Source of the DNA: Trueperella bernardiae
GTDB taxonomy: Bacteria; Actinomycetota; Actinomycetes; Actinomycetales; Actinomycetaceae
Direction of reading: 5' to 3'
Assembly (NCBI RefSeq): GCF_001469025.1
Contig: NZ_LNIZ01000001.1
Span: 372,001-436,000, forward strand
DNA length: 64,000 bases
The number at the start of each line of letters is the position of its first letter. Within the stretch, counting starts at the first letter, position 1. Below the pieces are notes generated by a model. That model was not told the DNA's origin. It ran no database searches and worked only from the letters and a program-made list of their open reading frames with translations. A program made the position numbers and the translations under genes. Shown piece by piece: positions 19,318 through 28,981 of the stretch.

Positions 19318-19496
19318 TGACCACCCTTTTGCACGAAGCCCTGCACGAAGCCCGTGGCGTTCTCCTCGAGGATCGAATCGATGTCGTCGAGCAGGTCGTC
19401 GACGTCGAAGTCGGCCGCCGGCACGTTCACCTGCGGCAGCTCCTGGGCCTCTTCCTCCTCGCGGCGGCGAGGCTGCATAAACTCTTGTTCAGACAT
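19314..19496 (-). CDS. pup: Prokaryotic ubiquitin-like protein Pup
   Basis: 60 residues, the normal size. It has the acidic, disordered composition of Pup, the Mpa-binding helix region DVDDLLDDIDSILEEN and the C-terminus FVQKGGQ. Because it ends in Gln, Dop must deamidate it to Glu before PafA can use it. It is coupled to pafA by a 4-base overlap and lies 39 bases after dop. Confidence 0.98.
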   Translation of the reverse strand: MSEQEFMQPRRREEEEAQELPQVNVPAADFDVDDLLDDIDSILEENATGFVQGFVQKGGQ

Positions 19497-19535
19497 AGTT
19501 TCCTTTCCGGATCAATTCTAGGGCGAGCGCGCCGC

Positions 19536-21122
19536 TCAGGCCGTGGTCAGCCTCACGAGGAAATCCTCGACCGAGACTGCGCCCTCGAGGATCTCCCCCA
19601 CGAGCTCGCGCGTGGCACGCTCGGGGTGCATGAGCGGGATGCGCACCAGCGAATCGTAGCCGGGTACGTCCAACGTCACCCCGTCCCAGCCGGCGGCCGC
19701 CACCCGCTCCGGGAAGCGGCGGATGAGCCCGCCGCGCAGGTAGGCGCGCGTGGACTCGGGCGCGTGGCGCACCGCCCACATCACCTGCTCCGGGCCGAAG
19801 AGCCGCTCGATGCGTCCTGCCTGGTCGAGCCGGTTGACGATCGAGCGCTCCGGGCGCAGGTCGTGCCACTGCAGGTCGAAGGCGCGCAGCTTGTCGTTAT
19901 CCCACGAGCCGCCAGTGCGCTGGCGCATCGAATCGAGCATCTGGTACTTGGCCACCCACTCCACCTTGCCCGAGGCGGCAAAGATGTCGGTGCGCAGCAG
20001 GTCGAGCACCTCCTGCCAGGTGGCCAGGATCTCGCGGGTGTCGAAGTCCACCTCACAGCGCCCCTCGAGAGCCGTGCGTACGGCGTCGAGGTAAATCTGC
20101 TGGATATCGATGGCCGTGCGCTGGGAGCCGTCCTGCATGTCAATGAGGCGGGTGAGGCTCGGGTCGTGTGAGACCTCCCACGTAGCGCGCACCGGCTCTA
20201 GCAGCATCATCGCATCCATGCCGAGCGGCAACGCCTCCTGCTCGAGCATCCAAAGCACAAGCGAAGTGGTGCCCACCTTGAGCAGGTTCGACACGTCGAA
20301 CTGGTTCGCGTCCCCGCCGATCACGTGCAGGCGCCGGTAGCGGGCCGCTTCCGCGTGCGGCTCGTCGCGCGTGTTGATGATGGGGCGGTTGAAGGTGGTC
20401 TCCAGCCCCACATCGTTTTCCACGTAGTCCGCGCGCTGGGAGATCTGAAAGCCCGGCTGCTGCGACTTTTGCCCTAGACCCAGCCGTCCGGCCCCGCACA
20501 GGATCGGCCGGGTGACGAAGAACGGCGTCATGTAGCGGATGATGTCGGTGAAGTCGAGGGAGCGGTCCACCGTGTAGTTTTCGTGCGTGCCATAAGCCGC
20601 GCCCTTGCCGTCCACGTTATTCTTATAGATGACGACGTGGCGGCCGGCCTCGGCCAGCAGGTCCATCGCCTCCGCCGCGATGTAGTCCCCCGCCCGGTCC
20701 CACAAGATCGCTTCGCGCGGGTTCGTCACCTCCGGCGCCGAGTATTCAGGGTGAGCGTGGTCCACATAGAGGCGCGCGCCGTTGGTCAGCACCGCGTTGG
20801 CCGCGTGCGGCAGGGCGAGCTCGGCCTCCGATGGGCGCGCCACCCGCTCCAACGCGTCGCCCGACGGGGCGGGTGCGGCCGGATCGTCGGTCAGGAGCGA
20901 CGGGTGGGCCGCGGCCCGGTCGAGCCGGTAACCTCGGGCGTCGTTGAGCGGGTCCTCCCCGTGATAGTCCCAGCGGATCGCGCCCGCCCCGCCCGAGGCG
21001 CTGCCGCGCCCGCCGTAAGCGTCCACTACCTCGGTGGACAACACGATGGGGTTCGCCCGCGGATTGCCCGCGTCCGTGATCCCAAACTCTGTCTCGAGCC
21101 CGATCCCTCGCCTCACGCTCAT
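19536..21122 (-). CDS. dop: Pup deamidase / depupylase
   Basis: 528 residues from the ATG at 21122, which overlaps the mpa stop (ATGA). An upstream in-frame start would add ten residues not like the family. Dop converts Pup-Gln to Pup-Glu and removes Pup from substrates. It has the same fold as PafA ([49 protein letters not shown]). It differs from PafA by the longer Dop-loop after residue 40 ([14 protein letters not shown]). Confidence 0.97.
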   Translation of the reverse strand: MSVRRGIGLETEFGITDAGNPRANPIVLSTEVVDAYGGRGSASGGAGAIRWDYHGEDPLNDARGYRLDRAAAHPSLLTDDPAAPAPSGDALERVARPSEAELALPHAANAVLTNGARLYVDHAHPEYSAPEVTNPREAILWDRAGDYIAAEAMDLLAEAGRHVVIYKNNVDGKGAAYGTHENYTVDRSLDFTDIIRYMTPFFVTRPILCGAGRLGLGQKSQQPGFQISQRADYVENDVGLETTFNRPIINTRDEPHAEAARYRRLHVIGGDANQFDVSNLLKVGTTSLVLWMLEQEALPLGMDAMMLLEPVRATWEVSHDPSLTRLIDMQDGSQRTAIDIQQIYLDAVRTALEGRCEVDFDTREILATWQEVLDLLRTDIFAASGKVEWVAKYQMLDSMRQRTGGSWDNDKLRAFDLQWHDLRPERSIVNRLDQAGRIERLFGPEQVMWAVRHAPESTRAYLRGGLIRRFPERVAAAGWDGVTLDVPGYDSLVRIPLMHPERATRELVGEILEGAVSVEDFLVRLTTA

Positions 21123-22765
21123 ATCAGTCCCTTCCTCACGACACCGTCCCATTCCGTTACCGGCCGCTCGGGCGCCGGGGCCTGGTCACTTTCGACCTTC
21201 CGGGTAACCAGCGATTTGACGAACGTGACCCGCTTGCCCGAACCGCGTCCGTGGATGCGGGCCCACTCATCGGGGCTGGTCATCTGGGTCAGGTCCTCGT
21301 TCTCGCGCATCTCCTCGGCCAGCGCGGTGAGCATGTGGGAGGTGCGAATCCCGCGCTCGCGGGAGGCCAGCAGGTCCTTGATCGCCAGCTTCTTTGCCCG
21401 GTCCACGATCGCGGCCAGCATCGCGCCCGAGACGAAGTCGGACACGTAGAGCACCTCGCTCGAGCCGTCCGCGTAGGAGACCTCCACGAACTCGTTATCC
21501 GAGTCCCGGGTGAAGAGGCGCTCGACCGTGGCGCGGGCCATCGCGCGGACCGCCGCCGCGGCGTCGCCGTGGGCCTCGATCTCCGCGGGGTGGATCGGTA
21601 GGTCGGGCGTGAGGTACTTCAAGATGATGTCCCACGCGCCGTGCTGGTTCGGCCGCTCGATGCGGATCTTGATGTCGAGGCGCCCGGGGCGCAGGATCGC
21701 GGGGTCAATCATGTCCTCGCGGTTCGAGGCGCCAATGACGATGACGTTGTCCAGCTGCTCGACACCGTCGATCTCGGCCAGCAGCTGCGGGACCACGGTC
21801 GTCTCCACGTCTGAGGAAATGCCCGAGCCGCGCGTGCGGAACAGCGCCTCCATCTCGTCGAAAAAGATGACGACGGGGATTCCCGACGCCGCCCTGTCAC
21901 GCGCCCGGGAGAAAATCTCGCGGATCTGGCGCTCGGTTTCGCCCACGTACTTATCCAGCAGCTGGGGGCCCTTAATGTTGAGGAAGTAGGAGCGGGACTT
22001 TGCCTGTCCGTCGCGCCGGGAGATCTTCTCCGCCAGCGAAGTGGCCACGGCCCGCGCGATGAGGGTCTTGCCCGTGCCGGGCGGGCCGTAGAGCAATACA
22101 CCCTTGGGTGGCTTGAGACCGTGCTCCCGGTAGAGCTCGGGCTGCTCGAAGGGCAGTTCCACCGAGTCCTTGATCTGCACGATCTGCGCGTCCAGGCCGC
22201 CGATGTCCTCGTAGGACACGTTCGGCACTTCCTCGAGCAGGAGGTGTTCGACATCGGGGCGCTCCACGTGCTCGAGGATGAAGCCCGAGCGCAGGTCCGC
22301 CAGCACCGTGTCACCAACCTGAACCCCCTGGTCCTGGAGGCGGCCGGAGATCCGGAGCACCCGCTCGTCGTCGGCATGGACCTGCACGAGCACGCGCGAG
22401 GCGTCAATCACCAGCTTGACCGTGACGATCTCACCCGTGCGCTCATACGTGGTAGCGCCGACGACGACGAGCGCCTCGTTAAGCAACAGCTCCTGACCTG
22501 GCCGGATGCGGCCGAGCTCGACCAGGGTGGAGGCGGACAGGATCATCTTGCGGCCGTTGACGAGCGCGGTGACCTCGTGGCGCTCATGGTTGGCGCCGAG
22601 GAACGTGGCGGTGGAGCCCGGCGGCTGGGAAAGCTTTTCTACCTGCTCGGACAGCTCCTGGATCCGCTTGCGCGACTTTTGTAGTGCGCCGGCAAGCCGG
22701 TCGTTCTTTTCCTCGAGCGAGGCGATCGCGGTCTGCAGCCCGAAGATTTCTCCCTGGTCGCTCAC
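21119..22765 (-). CDS. arc: AAA+ ATPase of the proteasome-activator type (Mpa/ARC), without the proteasome-docking tail
   Basis: 548 residues. An N-terminal coiled coil (about 8-50) would bind Pup. OB domains follow (about 55-190), then an AAA+ module with Walker A GPPGTGKT, Walker [10 protein letters not shown] and arginine-finger region [11 protein letters not shown]. In proteasome-bearing species the C-terminus ends in a GQYL-like docking motif. Here it ends VVRKGLI, with no penultimate Tyr. As in Corynebacterium ARC, it may unfold pupylated proteins without a 20S particle (inference). It overlaps trmI and dop by 4 bases each. Confidence 0.95.
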   Translation of the reverse strand: MSDQGEIFGLQTAIASLEEKNDRLAGALQKSRKRIQELSEQVEKLSQPPGSTATFLGANHERHEVTALVNGRKMILSASTLVELGRIRPGQELLLNEALVVVGATTYERTGEIVTVKLVIDASRVLVQVHADDERVLRISGRLQDQGVQVGDTVLADLRSGFILEHVERPDVEHLLLEEVPNVSYEDIGGLDAQIVQIKDSVELPFEQPELYREHGLKPPKGVLLYGPPGTGKTLIARAVATSLAEKISRRDGQAKSRSYFLNIKGPQLLDKYVGETERQIREIFSRARDRAASGIPVVIFFDEMEALFRTRGSGISSDVETTVVPQLLAEIDGVEQLDNVIVIGASNREDMIDPAILRPGRLDIKIRIERPNQHGAWDIILKYLTPDLPIHPAEIEAHGDAAAAVRAMARATVERLFTRDSDNEFVEVSYADGSSEVLYVSDFVSGAMLAAIVDRAKKLAIKDLLASRERGIRTSHMLTALAEEMRENEDLTQMTSPDEWARIHGRGSGKRVTFVKSLVTRKVESDQAPAPERPVTEWDGVVRKGLI

Positions 22766-23859
22766 TTGTCTTCCTCCCGCTGGCGGTTGCGCTCGGCCGC
22801 CTCCTCATCCAACTCGCGGCGCATCTTCACACTATTGTCCCCCGCTTCCGAGTATCCGGAAACTTCCACGTCCGCGCGGTGCGCCACATCGCGGCGGACC
22901 TTGCGTAGCTTCTTTTCCGAGATCGCGCGCTGGGGCAGGTCGGCCGGGTCCCAGTTCTCCCACTCGGGCAGGTCCGGGCGGGCGGCCGGGGCCGGGCGCC
23001 TCGTGGGCACGAGCGGGGACGAACCACGGGCGATCCTGCGGGCGATCACGAGGAAGCCGGTGTGCCCGACCATCGAATGGTTCGGGCGCACCGCCAGCCC
23101 ATCCAGGTGCCAGCTACGTAGCATGGTCTCGAACGCGTCCGGCTCGGTGAAGTACTGGCTGTCGCGCAACTTTTCGACAAAGCGGGACAGCTGGGTCGTC
23201 GTGGTGACGTAACCGACGACGACGCCGCCCGAGCGCAACGCCCGAGCCGCGGGCTTGATGACCTCCCAGGGGGCGAGCATGTCGAGCACCACGTGGTCGA
23301 GGGATTCTTCGGCCATCTCTTCCAGCGCGGCGGCGGCCTCCCCCACGAGCAGCTCCCAGGGCGGAACGGCAGGCCCGTACCAGGATTCGACGTTGGCCTG
23401 GGCGATCTGGGCGAACTCGTAGCGGCGCTCGCAGGAGGTAAGGTGGCCCTCCGGGCCGATCGCGGCGAGGAGGGACAGCGACAGGGCACCCGATCCGACC
23501 CCGGCCTCGAAGACGCGGGCACCCGGGAAGAGGTCGCCCTGCTGGATAATCTGGCCGGCGTCCTTGGGGTAGACCGGGGTGGCGCCGCGTGGCATGGAGA
23601 GCACGTAGTCGGCCACCAGCGGGCGCAGGGCCTGGAGCACGTGGCCGGTCTCGGTCTCGAAGACCGTTCCCTCAGGTTTGCCGATGAGCTCCCGGTGGCG
23701 GAAATTGCCGCGCTGGGACTGGAAGTAGCCGTCGTGGGTGAGGAGCGTGGTGTACTTGCGGCCCTTGGTGTCTGTGAGCTGGACGCGCTCGCCAGCGCGG
23801 AACGGGCCGCGGCGGCGGTCGGCGCCGAGCGGATGTGGATAGGTACTCATTGGATTCAT
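22762..23859 (-). CDS. trmI: tRNA (adenine-58-N1)-methyltransferase TrmI
   Basis: 365 residues. It methylates A58 in the T-loop of tRNAs using SAM. The N-terminal domain [24 protein letters not shown] is family-typical, with the SAM-binding [19 protein letters not shown] near 122-140 and the [13 protein letters not shown] motif near 195. A basic/acidic 80-residue C-terminal tail is extra to the catalytic domain. Translation may start at 23859 or at the second Met three codons later. Clustering with the pup genes and a divergent RecB-like nuclease is conserved in actinobacteria. Confidence 0.95.
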   Translation of the reverse strand: MNPMSTYPHPLGADRRRGPFRAGERVQLTDTKGRKYTTLLTHDGYFQSQRGNFRHRELIGKPEGTVFETETGHVLQALRPLVADYVLSMPRGATPVYPKDAGQIIQQGDLFPGARVFEAGVGSGALSLSLLAAIGPEGHLTSCERRYEFAQIAQANVESWYGPAVPPWELLVGEAAAALEEMAEESLDHVVLDMLAPWEVIKPAARALRSGGVVVGYVTTTTQLSRFVEKLRDSQYFTEPDAFETMLRSWHLDGLAVRPNHSMVGHTGFLVIARRIARGSSPLVPTRRPAPAARPDLPEWENWDPADLPQRAISEKKLRKVRRDVAHRADVEVSGYSEAGDNSVKMRRELDEEAAERNRQREEDK

Positions 23860-23900
23860 CTTACGGAAAATTGTCGGAGCCAGTCGCTACGGTTAGGAGC

Positions 23901-24722
23901 ATGAAACGTCACGCTGCCATTTCGCCCTCACGGGCCAACGATTTTAAGTCCTGCCCACTCAAATTTCGCTTCCGGGTGATCGATAAGCTGCGAGAGCCCC
24001 CGTCGGTGGAAGCGCTGCGCGGCACGCTCATCCACGCCGTGCTCGAGCACCTGTACGATTCGCCTGCGCTCGAGCGCACGCCCGAACGCGCCCAAGAGCT
24101 CCTCGATCCGATGTGGGCCACGCACCTGGAGAAGGAGCCACAGGCGCGGGAGCTGTTCGATTCAGAGCAGGCGCTGGAGGAATGGCTCGGAAGCGCCCGG
24201 CCGCTGATCGCGAACTACTTCAAGCTGGAAAACCCCGTCTTCCTCGAACCCTTCGCACGCGAGGAGTTCGTGAACGCCACCCTGCCCTCGGGCCTGGCGA
24301 TCCGTGGGATCATTGACCGGATCGATCGGGCCCCGAACGGGCAGATCCGCGTGGTGGATTACAAGACGGGCAAGTCACCCTCCCCGCGATTCCAGGGCGA
24401 GGCGATCTTCCAGATGAGGTTCTATTCGGCCGCGCTCTACTTCGCGGAGGGCACGCTGCCTACCCGCACCCAGCTCATCTACCTCAAGGACGGGCGCGTG
24501 CTCACCTACGATCCAGTGCCGGCGGACGTGGACGCGTTGGCCATGGAGGTCGATGCGCTGTGGTCCGGCATCCGCGCCCGGCTGGAGGACGGCTTCGAGG
24601 CGAAGAAGGGCCCGCTGTGCAACTGGTGTCACTTCCAAAGCATCTGCCCGGCCTTCGGCAACCAGGCACCGGAGATGAGCGAGGCCGGGGCGAAGGACCT
24701 GCTGACGGCCGAGGTGGGCTGA
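23901..24722 (+). CDS. RecB/Cas4-like PD-(D/E)XK exonuclease with Fe-S cysteines
   Basis: 273 residues from ATG 23901 (AGGAGC just upstream). The nuclease motifs are ALRGTLIHAVLEHL near 38, the Asp in RGIIDRID and the VVDYKTGK motif near 158. One N-terminal Cys (SCPLKF) and three C-terminal ones (CNWCHFQSIC) form the pattern that binds a 4Fe-4S cluster in Cas4 and AddB. It is a stand-alone nuclease with no helicase domain. A role in DNA repair is likely but not shown. It is divergent from trmI with only 41 bases between them. Confidence 0.9.
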   Translation: MKRHAAISPSRANDFKSCPLKFRFRVIDKLREPPSVEALRGTLIHAVLEHLYDSPALERTPERAQELLDPMWATHLEKEPQARELFDSEQALEEWLGSARPLIANYFKLENPVFLEPFAREEFVNATLPSGLAIRGIIDRIDRAPNGQIRVVDYKTGKSPSPRFQGEAIFQMRFYSAALYFAEGTLPTRTQLIYLKDGRVLTYDPVPADVDALAMEVDALWSGIRARLEDGFEAKKGPLCNWCHFQSICPAFGNQAPEMSEAGAKDLLTAEVG

Positions 24723-24772
24723 GCGGGCTGTAAGCCGGGTCGCGGCGTCGTGAAGGGCTCGAGGGTGGCGGT

Positions 24773-25426
24773 TTAGGGCATGACGGCGCGGAGGAAGGCC
24801 TCGTCCACGTCTGCGAGTGAGTCGATGAGGATCGCTCCGTCCACGCCGGAGATGTCCACCTTGAGCGGCACGCCCACGGTCACGCACCCGGCGGCGAGCG
24901 CGGAGGTCAGCCCGTGCACGGAGTCCTCGAAGGCGAGCGTGCGCTCGGCGGGCACGCCCAGGCGCTCGATGCCCATGAGGTAGGGCTCCGGGTCAGGCTT
25001 GCCGATGAGGGTCTGGTCGCCAGTCACGGCCACCTCGAGCGTGCCGGCCGGGGCCTGCTCCAAGGCGAGCTGGGCGAAGGCCATGTGGGAGGCGGTCACC
25101 AGCGCGCTCGGAATCCCTAGGCGGGCCACCAACTCAAGTATCTCGTAGGCGCCCGGACGCCAGGGCATCCCCTGCTCGCGCCCAATCGCGGCGACTCGCT
25201 CGGTCAGCATCCACCCCAGCTCGGCCGGCTCGATGTCGATCTCGAGCATGGTGGCAAGGTGGGTGGCGGCGTCGATGAGGTTGAGCCCGATGATGTCCAT
25301 CTCGTCCCCGGCGCGCCAGGGCCGACCCAGCTCGCCTAGCACCTCGGTTTCCGCCTGGAACCATAGTTTTTCGGTGTCGGTCAGGGTCCCATCCATGTCG
25401 AACAGGATCCCCCATGGCAAAGACAT
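24773..25426 (-). CDS. HAD-superfamily phosphatase (beta-phosphoglucomutase-like subfamily)
   Basis: 217 residues from ATG 25426, with AAGGAG upstream. HAD motif I FDMDGTLTDTEKLW gives the nucleophile Asp, motif II is VTASH, motif III the Lys in IGKPDPEPYL and motif IV FEDSVHGLTSA. The helical cap between motifs I and II is of the phosphoglycolate/beta-phosphoglucomutase type. Substrate unknown. It lies 8 bases after uppP and is probably co-transcribed. Confidence 0.9.
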   Translation of the reverse strand: MSLPWGILFDMDGTLTDTEKLWFQAETEVLGELGRPWRAGDEMDIIGLNLIDAATHLATMLEIDIEPAELGWMLTERVAAIGREQGMPWRPGAYEILELVARLGIPSALVTASHMAFAQLALEQAPAGTLEVAVTGDQTLIGKPDPEPYLMGIERLGVPAERTLAFEDSVHGLTSALAAGCVTVGVPLKVDISGVDGAILIDSLADVDEAFLRAVMP

Positions 25427-25434
25427 GACGCTCC

Positions 25435-26268
25435 TTACGCGCTCATCATTCCCTGGCCGAGCAGGAAGACCAGCAGGCCGGCCAGCAGGAGTCGGTAAAT
25501 GACGAATGGCAGGTAGTTCTTGGTCTCCACCAGCTTGAGGAAGCCCACAATCACGGCGTATCCCACCACGAACGCCATCGCGGTGGCCACGAACGTGGAC
25601 ATCGCGCCGGCCTGGGGGCCGGTGCCGTCGTCGGTAAAGAGTCGGTAGAAGCCCGAGCCGAGCACGGCCGGGACGGCTAGGAAGAAGGAGATGCGGGCGG
25701 CGGCCACGCGCGTGTAGCCGAGCGCGAGGCCCACCGTAATCGTGCCGCCGGAGCGCGACACGCCCGGCACCAGGGCCATCGCCTGGGCGAAGCCGAGCGT
25801 AATGCCGTCGCGCAGGCTCATCTGCTCCAGGCTCAGGCGGCGCTTGCCGTAGCGGTCGGCGAGGGCGAGCAAGATTGCGAACACGGCGAGCATGAGCGCC
25901 GTGATGTAGAGGTTCCTGAACGTCGTGTCGATCCAGGTCTCTAAGAGCAGGCCGAGCATGACGATCGGGATCGAGCCGAGGATGACGATCCAGCCCATGC
26001 GGGCGTCGGGATCGGTGGAGGGCGTGCGCTTCCACGGGCCGGGCAGCGAGGTGACCCAGCGCTCGATGATCCGCCAGATGTCCTTCCGGAAATACAGGAG
26101 GACCGCCACCTCGGTGCCGATCTGGGTGACGGCCGTGAAGGTGACGCCCGGGTCTCCTAGCGAGGGGAACAGCTCGCCCACGATGCGCAGGTGCGCCGAG
26201 GAGGAGATCGGCAGGAACTCGGTGAGCCCTTGAACAATTCCTAATATGATGGCTTCGAAAATACCCAC
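25435..26268 (-). CDS. uppP: Undecaprenyl-diphosphatase
   Basis: 277 residues with about eight membrane segments. It dephosphorylates undecaprenyl diphosphate to recycle the lipid carrier for cell-wall synthesis. The catalytic segments are GLTEFLPISSSAHLRI (Glu/Ser/His) near 14-29 and PGVSRSGGTIT near 178. I chose the GTG at 26268 (VGIFEAIILGIVQG) because the open frame upstream of it is not UppP-like. It faces the aldo/keto-reductase-like gene across a 51-base divergent gap. Confidence 0.96.
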   Translation of the reverse strand: MGIFEAIILGIVQGLTEFLPISSSAHLRIVGELFPSLGDPGVTFTAVTQIGTEVAVLLYFRKDIWRIIERWVTSLPGPWKRTPSTDPDARMGWIVILGSIPIVMLGLLLETWIDTTFRNLYITALMLAVFAILLALADRYGKRRLSLEQMSLRDGITLGFAQAMALVPGVSRSGGTITVGLALGYTRVAAARISFFLAVPAVLGSGFYRLFTDDGTGPQAGAMSTFVATAMAFVVGYAVIVGFLKLVETKNYLPFVIYRLLLAGLLVFLLGQGMMSA

Positions 26269-26319
26269 GCGCCCAAGCCTAAACCAGTTGCGGCGCGATC
26301 GTACGTTAGGCTCAGGGAT

Positions 26320-27255
26320 ATGAAGCACACGTTTTTGGGCGGCAGTGGCCTGCGTATGGGCAGCCTCGGGCTCGGCACCCTCACCTGGGGGCGCGACACG
26401 GACGTCGAGGACGCCACCAAGATGGTCACGGCTCTGCTCAACCACGGCGGCACCACGATTGACGTCTCCCCCGTCTACGGCGACGGCCTGGCCCAGCAGG
26501 TGCTCGGCTCGATCTTCTCCGGCGGCGTGGACCGCTCAGAGGTAGTCATCATCGCCCATGCAGGAGAGTTTTATCACGACGACGGGGTGCGGTTTAACGG
26601 CGGACACGCGGCCCTGACCGCCTCGCTCAACGCCACGCTGACCGAGCTCGGCACCACGTACGTGGACGTGTTGCAGGTGGCGGCGCCCGACCCGCGCGTC
26701 GGAATCGAGGAGCAGCTGGAGAGCCTGGCGCAGATCGTGCGAAGCGGGGCCGCGCGCTACATTGGCCTGGCCAACCATCCGGCGTGGCGGGTGGCCCGTG
26801 CCGCGCAGTACCTGGCTGACCTTCACCTGCCGCGGCTCGCCGCGATCGGGGCCAAGTATTCAGTGCTGCACCGCCAGCCGGGCGGAGACCTGACGGCAGT
26901 CGCGCGTGAGTTCGACCTGGGGATTATCGCCCAGGCGCCGCTTGCCGGCGGGGTGCTGACCGGGAAGTATCGCCACACGATTCCTGCGACATCGCGGGCG
27001 GCCACCGAGCACCTGTCCGCGACCGTGGATCCCTACCTCACCGACAAGCCTCGCCGCATCGTCGAGGCCGTGACCAAAGCCGCCGACGGCCTGGGGCGCA
27101 CACCGGCCGACGTCTCTCTCGCCTGGCTCCTCGATCAGCCGCAGGTGACGACAGCGCTCATCGGCGCGCGCACGCACGCCCAGTTTGACCAGGTCCTGTC
27201 CCTGCCGATCGAGCCGCTACCCGGGCCGGTCGCGCAGGCGATCTCCGAGATTTAG
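26320..27255 (+). CDS. Aldo/keto-reductase-like protein with a degenerate active site
   Basis: 311 residues with the AKR barrel pattern: GLGTLTWGRDTD at the N-terminus, IDVSPVYGDG (Asp48 and Tyr53 of the tetrad), SLNATLTELGTTYVDVLQV, YIGLANHP and APLAGGVLTGKY. The catalytic Lys expected in the strand after Tyr53 is replaced (VVIIAHAGEF, residues 76-84), and the His expected in the LQxHxPD-like motif is Ala121 (DVLQVAAPDP). Two of the four catalytic residues are therefore missing, so the protein may bind NADPH without normal reductase chemistry. It converges with the acidic protein gene, sharing 4 bases. Confidence 0.85.
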   Translation: MKHTFLGGSGLRMGSLGLGTLTWGRDTDVEDATKMVTALLNHGGTTIDVSPVYGDGLAQQVLGSIFSGGVDRSEVVIIAHAGEFYHDDGVRFNGGHAALTASLNATLTELGTTYVDVLQVAAPDPRVGIEEQLESLAQIVRSGAARYIGLANHPAWRVARAAQYLADLHLPRLAAIGAKYSVLHRQPGGDLTAVAREFDLGIIAQAPLAGGVLTGKYRHTIPATSRAATEHLSATVDPYLTDKPRRIVEAVTKAADGLGRTPADVSLAWLLDQPQVTTALIGARTHAQFDQVLSLPIEPLPGPVAQAISEI

Positions 27256-27608
27256 AGGTTGAACTCCTCCAGGTCGTCCTCGTCGAAGTCCTCGTCATCA
27301 TCGAAGTCGTCGAAGTGATCGTCGTCGTCGAAATCGTCATCATCTAGCTCGTCGTCGAGATCGTCATCGTCGTCGTCCGACTCGTCGAAATCGTCGTCGT
27401 GATCGTCGTAGTCGTACGTATCGAGCGGGGTCTCCACGCCGTACTGGGTGTAGAGGGCGTCGTCGTAGACCGTGTAGGCGTCCGCAAGCGCATCGGCCGC
27501 CGCCACGACGGAAGGATCCTCTGGATCGCGCGCCGAGATCGCCGCCGCGTTGAACTCCTGAAGTGCAAAGATCAGCCGATCAAATGCCGCTTGTGTTTCG
27601 TTAGCCAT
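27252..27608 (-). CDS. Highly acidic conserved small protein
   Basis: 118 residues. The first 60 residues look like a short helical domain (FDRLIFALQEFNAAAISARD...VVAAADALADAYTVYDDALYTQYG). The last 50 are almost all Asp/Glu with a few Phe (for example DDDFDDDDHFDDFDDDEDF). I recognise no enzymatic motif. Similar short proteins with acidic tails are found in actinobacteria, sometimes named primosomal protein, a name I cannot support from the sequence. The tail coding sequence is a degenerate run of GTC/ATC triplets on the plus strand and may be length-variable. Confidence 0.75.
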   Translation of the reverse strand: MANETQAAFDRLIFALQEFNAAAISARDPEDPSVVAAADALADAYTVYDDALYTQYGVETPLDTYDYDDHDDDFDESDDDDDDLDDELDDDDFDDDDHFDDFDDDEDFDEDDLEEFNL

Positions 27609-27655
27609 ACCTGAAAGCCTAGCTCACACCGGCGATTTTCTGTACCGCAAACTCC

Positions 27656-28981
27656 TTAGAGCCGGTCGATGAACTCGCGCAACACCTCGGCGCCGAAGGC
27701 GAGGGAGTCGACCGGCACGCGCTCGTCCACCCCATGGAACATCGCCGGGAAGTCGAAGCCCTCTGGCAGGCGCACGGGCGAGAACCCGTAACCCTCGATG
27801 CCAAGCGAGCCGAGCGCCTTGTTATCCGTGCCTGCCGAGAGCAGGTAGGGAAGCACGTGCGCGCCCGGGTCCTTGGCCAGCACCGCGGCCGTCATCGCCT
27901 CCACGAACGAGCCCTCGGTGGTGGACTCATACCCGTCCATGGACGACAGCCAGCCCACCTCGATGCCCTCGGTCAGCTCCTCGATGCGGCGTGCCACCTC
28001 TCTCTCGGTGCCAGGGATGGCCCGCACGTCGGCCGTCGCCTCCGCGCTGCCCGGCACCACGTTCTGCATGTAACCGCCGTTGAACGAGGTGAGGTTGCAG
28101 CCCGTGCGCAGCGTGGCGCCCACGTAGGCCTTCGCCGGCCCGAGCGCGTTCACCAGCGCGTTGATGCTCGCCTCGTCGTCGGGGTCGAAGGGCAGGCCGG
28201 AGATCTCGGAGGTGCCTTGGAGCAGTTTCGTGACCGTGTCGGTGAGCGTGAGCGGCCAGGGCTCGGAGTCGAGCGCCACGAGCGCGCGGGAGAGCTTGGC
28301 AATCGCGTTGTCGTTGTTGATCTGGGAGCCGTGGCCCGCCTTGCCCTCGGCGCGGAAGGTGTACCAGGTCAGCGCCTTCTCCCCCGTCTGTAGCAGGTAG
28401 ACACGCTCGCCGTTGACGTACGTGTTGTAACCGCCGACCTCCGAGATCGCGTGCGTGGCGCCCTCGAACAGCTCGGGGTGGTGCTCCACTAGCCAGCGGC
28501 AGCCCTGGTGGCCGCCCGCCTCTTCGTCGGCGAACATGCCGATAATGAGGTCGCGCGGAGGGACGTAGCCGGTGCGGGCGATCTCGCGCACCACGGCCAG
28601 GATCATTGCGTCCATGTTCTTCATGTCCACCGCGCCGCGACCCCACAGGAAGCCGTCTTTCACGACGCCGCCGAACGGGTCCACCGACCAGTCCCTCGCC
28701 ACCGCTGGCACAACGTCAGTGTGCCCATGGATGACGACGGCGCCCCGGCGCTCGCCCGTGACAGGATCAACCTCGACCTCACGCTTCTTGCCCGGGATGC
28801 GCACCACCACCGACGGCCGGCCAGGCGTCGGCCCGAGGTACTCCGGCTCGAGGCCGACCTCGCCCAGCAGGTCCATGACGTAGTCGGCCGCCGGCTTCTC
28901 GATCACGTCCCGGCCGTCATTGGACGTGTCGAAACGGATGAGGGTCTGGGCAATCTCGAGGGTTTCGGAGTAGGCGTTCAC
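27656..28981 (-). CDS. M20-family metallopeptidase (ArgE/DapE/carnosinase-like)
   Basis: 441 residues. Metal-site motifs are in order: HGHTDVVPA (first His and Asp), the bridging Asp in WGRGAVDMKN, FADEEAGG (catalytic and metal Glu), and the C-terminal FHGVDERVPV His. A dimerisation domain sits between about 190 and 310 (AGHGSQINND). The substrate is likely a dipeptide or N-acyl amino acid. It overlaps the upstream YbdK-type ligase gene by 4 bases (ATGA), so it is translationally coupled to it and may hydrolyse a product of that gene set (inference). Confidence 0.93.
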   Translation of the reverse strand: MNAYSETLEIAQTLIRFDTSNDGRDVIEKPAADYVMDLLGEVGLEPEYLGPTPGRPSVVVRIPGKKREVEVDPVTGERRGAVVIHGHTDVVPAVARDWSVDPFGGVVKDGFLWGRGAVDMKNMDAMILAVVREIARTGYVPPRDLIIGMFADEEAGGHQGCRWLVEHHPELFEGATHAISEVGGYNTYVNGERVYLLQTGEKALTWYTFRAEGKAGHGSQINNDNAIAKLSRALVALDSEPWPLTLTDTVTKLLQGTSEISGLPFDPDDEASINALVNALGPAKAYVGATLRTGCNLTSFNGGYMQNVVPGSAEATADVRAIPGTEREVARRIEELTEGIEVGWLSSMDGYESTTEGSFVEAMTAAVLAKDPGAHVLPYLLSAGTDNKALGSLGIEGYGFSPVRLPEGFDFPAMFHGVDERVPVDSLAFGAEVLREFIDRL

